Below, piece by piece: positions 23,919 to 31,032 of a DNA stretch of 36,638 nucleotides (its first letter is position 1; the number at the start of each line of letters is the position of its first letter). Under the pieces are notes generated by a model. The model had not been told where the DNA came from and ran no database searches. It was given only the letters and a program-made list of their open reading frames with translations. The translations under genes and the position numbers were made by a program. The stretch is taken from the NCBI GenBank assembly GCA_903870905.1, contig CAIQEU010000051.1, forward strand, positions 1-36,638. Reading direction: 5' to 3'. The stretch is from an uncultured Actinomycetes bacterium (GTDB taxonomy: Bacteria; Actinomycetota; Acidimicrobiia; Acidimicrobiales; RAAP-2).

Positions 23919-25142
23919 ATGACCACACCTCACTACGTCATCGTCGACGGCTCCAACCTCGCAACGGAAGGTCGGATGGTGCCGAGCCTCGCGCAGCTCG
24001 ATGCGGCTGTTCAGGCCTACCGAGACGAAGATCCCGCCGCCACCATCATCGTGGTCGTCGATGCGACCTTCGGGCACCGGATTGATCCCAGCGAGAAACC
24101 CACCTACGACGACGCCATCGACCACGGTGAACTCCTGACGCCGCCGGCGGGCGCTGTGGGCCGCGGCGATGGGTTCATCTTGAAGATCGCCGACAAGGCC
24201 AACGCGGTCATCTTGTCCAACGACTCGTTCCAGGAGTTCCACGGCGAGTACCCGTGGCTCTTTGATGCTGGACGACTGGTCGGCGGGAAGCCCGTGCCCC
24301 CGATCGGTTGGGTGTTCACGCCCCGGTCCCCGGTTCGCGGACCGAAGAGCCGAGCGGCGACGGCCAAGCAAGGTCGAGCCGTCCCGGCGAAGAAGCTCGT
24401 GGTGACCCTGCCCGACGGGGTCACCCCCACCATTGGTGACGTGATCACCCCTCCAGATGCTCCGGCCAAGCGCTCCGCACGTCGCCAGCCGGCACGTCGT
24501 GGGAATGAAGAGACGGTGGCCACGACCGCACCTGAGGACGTGGTTGCCGCTCCTGCACCGAAGAAGCGGGCCTCGAAGAAGGCATCGACGCCAATTGCTG
24601 ACGCTGCCTCGGTCACCGAGGCGCCTCCCGAGGTTCCTGCGGAGGCCCGGGCACCGAAGAAGCGGGCCTCGAAGAAGGCCGTGGCCCCGGCCGTCGCAGC
24701 TCCAGAGGAGGCGGTGGCAGCGCCAGCACTGAAGAAGCGGGCATCGAAGAAGGCCGCGCCAGCGGTGGAGGTCGCCCCCGAGCCCCAGCCCGAGCCGGAG
24801 ACCCCGAAGAAGCGTGCCCCGAAGAAGCGTGCCGATGCCCCTGAACGGGTAGCCCCAGCCCCGAAGGCAGTCAACGATGCCGTGCCGTTCCTCACCTTCG
24901 TGACGACCTACCCCATCGACGCACCCGTTGAGGGAGAAGTGGTGTCGTTCACCTCGCACGGTGCAATGGTCGCGGTGGAACTCGGCGACGGCGCGACCGT
25001 GACCTGTTACGCCCCAACGAAGAACCTCGGTGATCCAGACGCCAAGAGCGCGAAGGCAGTCGTCACGCTCGGTGAGCGCTACACCTTCACCGTGCGCGGC
25101 CTCGATCCCGCCCGGCGCGTGGCTGAACTCGCCCTGTCCTAG
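23919..25142 (+). CDS. NYN ribonuclease with Lys-rich linker and S1-like domain
   Basis: The 407-residue product has three parts. Residues 1-140 form a Zc3h12a-like NYN (PIN-fold) ribonuclease domain: VIVDGSNLA with Asp10 and Asn13, VVVDATF with Asp48, GRGDGFIL with Asp84, and the signature ILSNDSFQEF with Asp102. Residues about 150-320 are a disordered basic linker with four KKRASKK-type repeats separated by acidic Ala/Pro/Glu spacers. Residues about 320-407 look like an S1/OB RNA-binding domain (APVEGEVVSFTSHGAMVAVEL, GERYTFTVRGLDPARRVAEL). It probably cuts structured or ribosome-bound RNA. It starts after a GAGAGGG-like site, and exonuclease III follows 4 bp downstream, so the two form an operon. 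The domain calls are by motif; the combined role is not known to me. Confidence 0.83.
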   Translation: MTTPHYVIVDGSNLATEGRMVPSLAQLDAAVQAYRDEDPAATIIVVVDATFGHRIDPSEKPTYDDAIDHGELLTPPAGAVGRGDGFILKIADKANAVILSNDSFQEFHGEYPWLFDAGRLVGGKPVPPIGWVFTPRSPVRGPKSRAATAKQGRAVPAKKLVVTLPDGVTPTIGDVITPPDAPAKRSARRQPARRGNEETVATTAPEDVVAAPAPKKRASKKASTPIADAASVTEAPPEVPAEARAPKKRASKKAVAPAVAAPEEAVAAPALKKRASKKAAPAVEVAPEPQPEPETPKKRAPKKRADAPERVAPAPKAVNDAVPFLTFVTTYPIDAPVEGEVVSFTSHGAMVAVELGDGATVTCYAPTKNLGDPDAKSAKAVVTLGERYTFTVRGLDPARRVAELALS

Positions 25143-25146
25143 CGCC

Positions 25147-25917
25147 ATGAAGATCGCCACCTGGAACGTGAACTCCCTTCGAGCCCGAATGCCTCGGGTG
25201 CTCGAGTGGTTGGAAGCGACCGAGGTCGACGTGGTGCTGCTCCAAGAGACGAAGATGGCCAACGATGCCTTCGATCCTGCACCGTTCACCGAGCTCGGCT
25301 ACGAGGCAGCGCACCACGGCGACGGCCAGTGGAACGGCGTCGCGATCCTCTCGCGCTGCGGCATCGAGGGCGTGGAATCGGGATTCGGTGACCCCCAAGT
25401 TGAGGCGGGCTGCCGGATCCTCCACGCCACCTGTGGTGGTGTTCGCGTCTCGAGCGTCTACGTGCCCAATGGTCGAGCCCTCGATGATCCCCACTACGCC
25501 GTCAAGTTGCGCTGGCTGGAGCATCTGCGGACCTGGCTCGACGACGCCAGTGCGGCCAACGCTCCACATGTGATTGGTGGAGACTTCAACATCGCGCCGA
25601 GCGACGCCGATGTCTGGGATCCGGCGGCACTCGTCGGCATGACCCACGTGAGCGCCGCGGAGCGTGCCGCGCTCGCTGCGCTGTGCGGGCTCGGCTACGA
25701 GGATGTGGTGGAACACCTGCACCCACAGGCTGGGCAGTTCTCGTGGTGGGACTACCGAGGCGGGAGCTTCCGGCAGAACCACGGCATGAGGATCGACCTC
25801 CTGCTGGCGTCAGCGCCGCTCATGGGTCGCCTCATCGCTGCCAGCGTCGACCGAGAGGCCCGCAAGGGTGAGAAGCCCTCGGACCACGCTCCGGTGGTGG
25901 CCAGGTTCAGCGACTGA
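25147..25917 (+). CDS. xth: Exodeoxyribonuclease III
   Basis: The 256-residue product is an exonuclease III/AP endonuclease that cuts DNA at abasic sites and trims 3' ends in base excision repair. It has KIATWNVNSLRAR with Asn7, VVLLQETK with the metal-binding Glu34, SSVYVPNG, IGGDFNIAP with the catalytic Asp and Asn, HGMRIDLLL, and the C-terminal SDHAPV with the catalytic Asp-His pair. The length is normal for the family. The ATG lies 4 bp after the stop of the NYN ribonuclease gene. No separate promoter is seen. Confidence 0.95.
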   Translation: MKIATWNVNSLRARMPRVLEWLEATEVDVVLLQETKMANDAFDPAPFTELGYEAAHHGDGQWNGVAILSRCGIEGVESGFGDPQVEAGCRILHATCGGVRVSSVYVPNGRALDDPHYAVKLRWLEHLRTWLDDASAANAPHVIGGDFNIAPSDADVWDPAALVGMTHVSAAERAALAALCGLGYEDVVEHLHPQAGQFSWWDYRGGSFRQNHGMRIDLLLASAPLMGRLIAASVDREARKGEKPSDHAPVVARFSD

Positions 25918-25921
25918 CGCT

Positions 25922-25939
25922 CGAGTCGCTCACGACTCG
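25922..25939. terminator. Hairpin between convergent xth and helicase genes
   Basis: CGAGTCG and CGACTCG form a 7-bp stem with a CTCA loop. The loop contains the helicase stop codon. It can serve both strands, but the stem is short and lacks a T-tract. Confidence 0.4.
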
Positions 25940-27501
25940 GGGAGCTGGCGGCGAATCTCCTCGAGGATCTTGAGGCGGGCTTCGCCGAGGACGGGAGCCG
26001 CTTCGTCCTGCTGGCGCTGGAGGTCGAACTCCATCTCCGCCAGCCAGCGTGATGGGGCTCGGCGACGGGAGTCGACCTGGCCGTTGTGCACCCGGCGCTC
26101 AGCGAAGGTGATGCGCAGGTGGTCGGTGGCTCGAGTGAGGGCAACGTAGAGGAGCCGTCGTTCTTCGGCGAGTTCAGCTTGGGTGGTGGCGAAGTGCAGG
26201 GGCACGAGTCCTTCGGCAACACCCATGACCACCACTGAGGACCATTCGAGTCCCTTGGCTTTGTGGAAGGTAGAGAGCACCACGTCATCTACCTGGGGGA
26301 GATCGAGGCGAGGCTTCGCGCTGCGTTGGTCGAGGTCGCTCGCTGGGGCGAGCTCGCCCCCGGCGAGGCGGTAGGGGGCGCCGACGCGGTCGAGGGCATC
26401 GGCCACGATCTGGAGTTGGGCGTTGGTGCGAGCCAAGACGGCAACCGAAGCGTAGGAGCCACGCCGCCGACCTTCGTGGAGGCAGAAGGCAGCGATGTCG
26501 GATGCCTCATCGGCATCGGTGGGGTAGTAGTGGACCGTGGGAACGATCCCCCCGACCTTGGCCGAGCGACCAGCCCCTGGGGCGCCGAGGGCAGCGCCGG
26601 CGACTTGGACGATTCCGGCACTCGAGCGGTGGTTGGCCCGGAGGTGGATGGTCCGGGTTGCCGGGAACCGACGAGCGAGGTCTCCCATGAGGTCGGGATC
26701 CGCCCCGTTCCAGCCGTAGATGGACTGGTTGGGGTCACCAACGAAGGTGAAATCGGGGTCGTCGCCGATGATGGCGAGGAGGAGGTCGCGCTGCGCCGGG
26801 TTCAGGTCTTGCGCTTCGTCGAGGCTCAGGTGCTCGTAGCGCCACCTGATGGCTGCGGCGAAGCGAGCGTCGTCGTTGAGGAGCGTGGTCGCGGTGCTCA
26901 AGAGGTCATCGAAGTCCAAGACGCCAGCGGAGAGTCGAAGGCGCTCGAAGGCGGCATAGGCATCGGCCACCAGTGATCGAGCGGCGGGACTGCGTCGCTG
27001 CGCTCCTGCTGCGGCCTCGCTGTAGCCATCTGGCCCTATGGATCGGCTCTTCGCCCAGCCAATCTCGGCGTCGAGGCTCTGGGGGTTGAGGCCCGGGGCG
27101 TTCCGATCGAGTTGCCCGATGACTTGGCGCAGGAGCGCATGGCGAGACGTCAGCACCTCGACGGGCTTGCCGCCTCGGTCGTGGCGGAACTCGTTGATGA
27201 GGCGGAGGGCGAGACCGTGGATGGTGCCCGTCGTCAGATCTCGGACGCCGTAGGTGAAGAGGCGGCTCCGCAGTTCGTCGGCGGCGCGCCGAGAGAAGGT
27301 GGCGACGAGCGCTCGAGCGGGGTCGAGTTGCTCCTCCCTGCACCGATAGGCGAGGCGGAGGGTGAGGACTCTCGTCTTGCCCGAGCCAGCGGCAGCGATG
27401 ATCTGCAGTTGGCGATCGGGAGCGGTGATGGCGTCGAGTTGGGTCGCCGTCGAGCGCTCGAGCGCCAGCGTGAAGCGATCTCGCATTCCCGGTTCCACCA
27501 T
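25930..27501 (-). CDS. UvrD/PcrA-type ATP-dependent DNA helicase, short form
   Basis: The 523-residue product is a superfamily 1 3'-5' DNA helicase. It has motif I AAAGSGKTR (36-44), motif Ia ATFSRRAADELRSR, motif II LSLDEAQDLNPAQ, motif III FVGDPNQSIYGWNGAD, motif IV LRANHRSS, motif V STFHKAKGLEW and motif VI LLYVALTRATDHL. At about 520 residues it is some 200 shorter than PcrA/UvrD, mainly by loss of the long 2B-domain insert and the C-terminal tail. The ATG at 27501 follows TACATT by 6 nt, which fits a leaderless mRNA. The frame is open for 171 codons upstream, but that is only antisense to the next gene. It probably acts in DNA repair. Confidence 0.92.
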   Translation of the reverse strand: MVEPGMRDRFTLALERSTATQLDAITAPDRQLQIIAAAGSGKTRVLTLRLAYRCREEQLDPARALVATFSRRAADELRSRLFTYGVRDLTTGTIHGLALRLINEFRHDRGGKPVEVLTSRHALLRQVIGQLDRNAPGLNPQSLDAEIGWAKSRSIGPDGYSEAAAGAQRRSPAARSLVADAYAAFERLRLSAGVLDFDDLLSTATTLLNDDARFAAAIRWRYEHLSLDEAQDLNPAQRDLLLAIIGDDPDFTFVGDPNQSIYGWNGADPDLMGDLARRFPATRTIHLRANHRSSAGIVQVAGAALGAPGAGRSAKVGGIVPTVHYYPTDADEASDIAAFCLHEGRRRGSYASVAVLARTNAQLQIVADALDRVGAPYRLAGGELAPASDLDQRSAKPRLDLPQVDDVVLSTFHKAKGLEWSSVVVMGVAEGLVPLHFATTQAELAEERRLLYVALTRATDHLRITFAERRVHNGQVDSRRRAPSRWLAEMEFDLQRQQDEAAPVLGEARLKILEEIRRQLPES

Positions 27502-27507
27502 GGATCG

Positions 27508-27513
27508 AATGTA
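27508..27513 (-). promoter_or_regulatory. -10 box of the helicase gene, possible PafBC-type promoter
   Basis: The minus strand reads TACATT, then 6 nt, then the ATG. Exactly 8 nt upstream of the box is TCGACGGAG, which matches 6 of 9 positions of the PafBC-dependent motif TTGTCRGTG-N8-TANNNT. The match is suggestive only. Confidence 0.35.
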
Positions 27514-27558
27514 CCCGGTGGCTCCGTCGAGAACCCCGTCTGAATGGACGGTGGCTCC

Positions 27559-27564
27559 TAGGAT
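27559..27564 (+). promoter_or_regulatory. -10 box ahead of the leader ORF and hydrolase
   Basis: TAGGAT is followed by 6 nt and a GTG at 27571. The spacing is the same as at moaC. The GTG is not in frame with the hydrolase; it opens an 11-codon leader ORF. Confidence 0.5.
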
Positions 27565-27570
27565 GCAGGT

Positions 27571-27606
27571 GTGGAGCCAAGCGACCGTCGGGATCGAGCA
27601 TGTTGA
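27571..27606 (+). CDS. Possible 11-residue leaderless leader peptide
   Basis: A GTG placed 6 nt after a TAGGAT box opens a short frame encoding MEPSDRRDRAC. Its stop TGA (27604-27606) lies just inside the hydrolase start ATG (27600), as ATGTTGA. A ribosome ending here could restart on the hydrolase. The spacing is the only support, and no conservation could be checked. Confidence 0.35.
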   Translation: MEPSDRRDRAC

Positions 27607-28337
27607 GTGCGCTCCCGGGCGCCATGTTCGGTGAGGTAACCGCCGGCGAGGGCCCTCCGATCGTGGCGCTCCACGGCTGGGGTCGGACCCATCGAGACTT
27701 CGATCGCTTCCGATCACTCGCCCCGCTCGCTGGTCGCCACATCGTGGCGGTCGACCTCCCCGGATTCGGGGCCACGCCAGCGCCACGAACAGCAGTTGGC
27801 GCTCGGGCCTACGCCGAGATGCTCGTTCCACTCGTCGCCTCGCTCGGGTCGCCGGTGGTCTTGTGTGGGCACTCCCGTGGCGGCGCCATTGCCCTGTGTC
27901 TCGCCAGTGCGCACCCCGAACTCGTGCGCGGCGTGGTCTGCACCGGGGCACCGCTGCTCCGTCCGGCAACGGCAGCCAAACCGGCACTGTCGTACCGTCT
28001 GGTCCGAGCGGCAACCAAGGCGCACCTCATTCCCCCAACGATCCTCGAACGGCGCCGCCAGCAGAGCGGCTCTGCCGATTACCGAGCGGCGACCGGGGTC
28101 ATGCGCGAAGTGCTCGTCACCATGGTGAACGAGTCCTACGACGACGAACTGCGTCGACTTTCGGTGCCACTCCATCTCGTCTGGGGCGAACTCGACGATG
28201 CGGTCGCCGTCGGCGTCGCCGACGCGGTGCGCGCCCTCGTCCCAACGGCAACCTTGGAGGTCCTCCCCGGAGTTGGCCACGACACCGTCCGAGATGCGCC
28301 CGAGGTGCTCGCCCGTGTGGTGGGATCGATCCAGTGA
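27600..28337 (+). CDS. Alpha/beta hydrolase
   Basis: The 245-residue product is an alpha/beta hydrolase with ALHGWGRTHRDF (oxyanion hole), VDLPGFG, nucleophile elbow GHSRGG (90-95, Ser92), WGELDDAV with the acid residue and GVGHDT with the catalytic His. It resembles small esterases and the BioH/MhpC type; the substrate is unknown. The ATG at 27600 overlaps the end of a short leader frame. The internal ATG at 27624 is an alternative. Its stop overlaps the GTG of the MurF-like gene, so it is in one operon with the peptidoglycan genes and may act on a cell-wall or lipid intermediate. Confidence 0.88.
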   Translation: MLSALPGAMFGEVTAGEGPPIVALHGWGRTHRDFDRFRSLAPLAGRHIVAVDLPGFGATPAPRTAVGARAYAEMLVPLVASLGSPVVLCGHSRGGAIALCLASAHPELVRGVVCTGAPLLRPATAAKPALSYRLVRAATKAHLIPPTILERRRQQSGSADYRAATGVMREVLVTMVNESYDDELRRLSVPLHLVWGELDDAVAVGVADAVRALVPTATLEVLPGVGHDTVRDAPEVLARVVGSIQ

Positions 28338-29884
28338 AGAACCTGCTCCTCATCCTCGCCGACCTCATCGTCGTCGGCGCCTGCGCCGCGGTGCTGTTGC
28401 GGTGGTTGCGAGTGGCCCAGCGTGAGCACTACTTACCTGGAACGGTGACGCCCTTCCTCGGACGGTGGATCCGTGCTCGGTGGTGGAACGTCGCTGGCGT
28501 GGTCGGTGCGGTTGGTGCACTGCTCGGCGCTCTGGTGTTCCCGGTGAGCTTGAAGGGCGACGCCTGTGTCCTCCTCCTCGGGGGCTACGCCGTTCTCTTC
28601 CCCATGGGACTCTCCATCAAGGGGCGAACCTCAACGTTGGCCTGGACTGATCGCCTGCGCCGCGTCGGCGTGGTGACCGTGGTGCTCGGCGGCATCCTCG
28701 TCGGCCTGACCGCAGCGCTTGGATCGGCCACTGCTGGTCTCGGCCTCTGCGTGCTCTTGTGCCCGCTCCTCGTTGACGCCGCGCTCTGGCTCCTCGCCGC
28801 GGGAGAGGCAGCGCGGATGCAGGTCTTCGTCGATCAGGCCGCCGCCACGCTCGCTGCGGTGCACCCGAGGGTGGTGGCGATCACGGGGTCGTTCGGCAAG
28901 ACCTCCACGAAGAACCACCTCGCGCAGATCCTCCACGGCCAGCGCGTGACCATCGCCACGCCGGCGAGCTTCAACAATCGCGGGGGACTGGCCCGATCCA
29001 TCAACGAGCACCTCCAGCCCGGTACCGAGGTCTTCATTGCCGAGATGGGGACCTACGGACCCGGTGAGATCGCCGAACTGTGTGCGTGGATTCCCCCGGA
29101 AATCTCTATTCTGACCGCCATTGGTCCCGTACACCTCGAGCGGTTCGGTTCCCTCGAGGTCACCCTGGCGTCGAAGGCAGAGATCACGACGCACGCCGCG
29201 ACCACGATTCTGAACGCCGACGACGTCCGCCTCGCGGGGCTCGCAGCGACCCTCACCGATGCTGGCCGACACGTCGTGCGGTGTTCGGCGGTCGATCCGT
29301 CAGCAGATGTCGCAGTCGTTGCTGAGGGCGACGAGGTGGTGCTCCATGTTGGCGGAGTTCGCTACGGCCAGCCGACCCGGCTCCCTGCGGGGGTGCAGGC
29401 GACGAACGTGGCCTGTGCTGGCGCAGCGGCGATCGCCCTCGGGATCACCCCCGACGTCGTCGCCGCGCAGCTCGCCGGTCTCGCTCCAACGCAGAACCGC
29501 CTCACGACCGCGGTAGCGCCGAGCGGCGTGCACGTCCTCGATGACACCTTCAACGCCAACCCCACCGGCGCTGCCGCAGCGCTGGCCGCCTTGGCCGCAC
29601 AGCCCGTCGAGCGACGGATCGTGGTGACGCCAGGCATGATCGAGCTCGGCTCCTCGGCCCGGGAGGCGAACGCCACTTTCGGGGCACAGGCTGGTGCGGT
29701 CGCCGAGGTGGTCATCATTGTGGGTCGCACCAATCGCCGCGCGCTCAAGAAGGGGCTCGCTGGAACTCCAGCGACGGTGATGACCGTCGAGCATCGAGAC
29801 GATGCTGTTGCCTGGGTCCGGGCCAATGGAACGGGCCGAGACGCCGTCCTCTACGAGAACGACCTCCCTGACCACTACCCTTGA
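28334..29884 (+). CDS. Membrane-anchored MurF-like Mur ligase
   Basis: The 516-residue product has a Mur ligase core: P-loop AITGSFGKTSTK (182-193), FNNRGGLARSINEHL, FIAEMGTYGPGEI, SILTAIGPVHLERF, NADD and the C-terminal DDTFNANPTGAAAAL block typical of MurF, which adds D-Ala-D-Ala to the UDP-MurNAc-tripeptide. The first 160 residues are different. In place of the usual soluble substrate-binding domain there are about five membrane helices (near 3-23, 52-71, 76-93, 111-130, 135-157). The ligase would thus sit on the inner face of the membrane and may act on a lipid-linked precursor. The GTG start overlaps the hydrolase stop. D-Ala-D-Ala ligase follows 47 bp downstream, which supports the MurF role. 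Confidence 0.85.
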   Translation: MKNLLLILADLIVVGACAAVLLRWLRVAQREHYLPGTVTPFLGRWIRARWWNVAGVVGAVGALLGALVFPVSLKGDACVLLLGGYAVLFPMGLSIKGRTSTLAWTDRLRRVGVVTVVLGGILVGLTAALGSATAGLGLCVLLCPLLVDAALWLLAAGEAARMQVFVDQAAATLAAVHPRVVAITGSFGKTSTKNHLAQILHGQRVTIATPASFNNRGGLARSINEHLQPGTEVFIAEMGTYGPGEIAELCAWIPPEISILTAIGPVHLERFGSLEVTLASKAEITTHAATTILNADDVRLAGLAATLTDAGRHVVRCSAVDPSADVAVVAEGDEVVLHVGGVRYGQPTRLPAGVQATNVACAGAAAIALGITPDVVAAQLAGLAPTQNRLTTAVAPSGVHVLDDTFNANPTGAAAALAALAAQPVERRIVVTPGMIELGSSAREANATFGAQAGAVAEVVIIVGRTNRRALKKGLAGTPATVMTVEHRDDAVAWVRANGTGRDAVLYENDLPDHYP

Positions 29885-29931
29885 GCGGGTTGGCCACGCC
29901 GGTGGCCGGGTGAACGTTTCGAGGAGGACTT

Positions 29932-31032
29932 GTGGGCGACGTCGCGGTGATCTTCGGAGGACCATCCCCTGAACACGACGTGAGCATCTTGACCGGCCTC
30001 CAAGCCGTGCGGGCACTCGCCGGCCGGCGAACCTGCCACGCGATCTACTGGACCAAGAACGGTTCTTTCGTTCTGGTCGACGCCAGCCTCGAAGCAGAGG
30101 CCTTCGCTGCAGGCGTGCCGAGCGGCGCACAGGCACTGCAACTCCGCGCTGGTGAAGGGTTCGTCCTCGAAGGGCGCCGCTTGGCCAAGGAGCGCCCACT
30201 CGATCTCGACGCAGCAATCCTCTGCACCCACGGCGGCCCGGGTGAAGACGGCACCTTGCAGGGTGCACTTGACCTCGCTGGCGTCCCCTACGCCGGCCCC
30301 ACGGTCGCCGGTGCCGCAATTGGGATGGATAAATTGGCCTTCGCCAGCGTGCTGGCCGACCACGGTCTCGCCACCTTGCCGCGCCGAGCCCTCACCGCTG
30401 ACCTCGAGTCGCTGCCCTTCGACGGCCCCTACATCGTCAAGCCCCGCTTCGGCGGATCTTCCATTGGGATCGACGTGGTGGCCGACCTCGCAACCGCCAA
30501 GGCGCGCCTGTCGACCAACGTCCACTTGGCCCAGGGTGCGGTCATCGAGCCGTATCGGCCGGACCTCTCTGACCTTCAGATCGCCGTGCGCACCTACCCG
30601 TCCGTGCAGCTCTCCGCGATTGAGCGGCCGCTGCGGTCCTCGTCGTCGTCGGAAATCCTCGACTACCGCGACAAGTACGTCGGCGGCGAGGGCATGGCGT
30701 CGGCACCACGAGAACTCCCCGCAGTTCTGAACCCGGAGCGGGAGCAGGCCATCATCGCCGCGGCCCATGCCGTTGCCGAGTTGGCCTCTATCAGAGGCGT
30801 GGCACGTATCGACTTCCTCGAGGGCGAAGCGGGGTGCTTCGTCAACGAGGTCAACACGATTCCCGGTTCCCTCGCTCGCTACCTCTTCATCAATCCCCTC
30901 GTCACCTTCGATGAGTTGCTCGGCGACTTGCTGGCTGAAGCCGTGGAGCGCCCAACGCATCGCTACAGCGCAGCGGGCGCTGATGGTCTGGTGCTCCGGG
31001 GCGCTGCCTCAATCGCCGCCAAGCTGGCCTAG
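29932..31032 (+). CDS. ddl: D-alanine--D-alanine ligase
   Basis: The 366-residue product joins two D-alanines with ATP to make the dipeptide used by MurF. It opens VAVIFGGPSPEHDVS with the N-terminal Glu that orients the first D-Ala, then CTHGGPGEDGTLQG, PYAGPTV, IVKPRFGGSSIGI and a C-terminal NEVNTIPGS with the metal ligands. The omega-loop carries DYRDKY (244-249) with Lys248 and Tyr249, the pattern of D-Ala-D-Ala rather than D-Ala-D-lactate ligases. GAGGAGG (29921-29927) lies 4 nt before the GTG. The last 4 bp (CTAG) are shared with the stop of the convergent LysM-BTAD gene. Confidence 0.94.
   Translation: MGDVAVIFGGPSPEHDVSILTGLQAVRALAGRRTCHAIYWTKNGSFVLVDASLEAEAFAAGVPSGAQALQLRAGEGFVLEGRRLAKERPLDLDAAILCTHGGPGEDGTLQGALDLAGVPYAGPTVAGAAIGMDKLAFASVLADHGLATLPRRALTADLESLPFDGPYIVKPRFGGSSIGIDVVADLATAKARLSTNVHLAQGAVIEPYRPDLSDLQIAVRTYPSVQLSAIERPLRSSSSSEILDYRDKYVGGEGMASAPRELPAVLNPEREQAIIAAAHAVAELASIRGVARIDFLEGEAGCFVNEVNTIPGSLARYLFINPLVTFDELLGDLLAEAVERPTHRYSAAGADGLVLRGAASIAAKLA

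Noticed and set aside
27502-28014. 171-codon N-terminal extension of the helicase
   Set aside because: It is Arg/Pro-rich antisense of the hydrolase gene; the helicase motifs start normally after the ATG at 27501.
29932-31032. VanA-type D-Ala-D-Lac ligase
   Set aside because: The omega-loop has DYRDKY as in D-Ala-D-Ala ligases, and no vanH or vanX homologue is adjacent.
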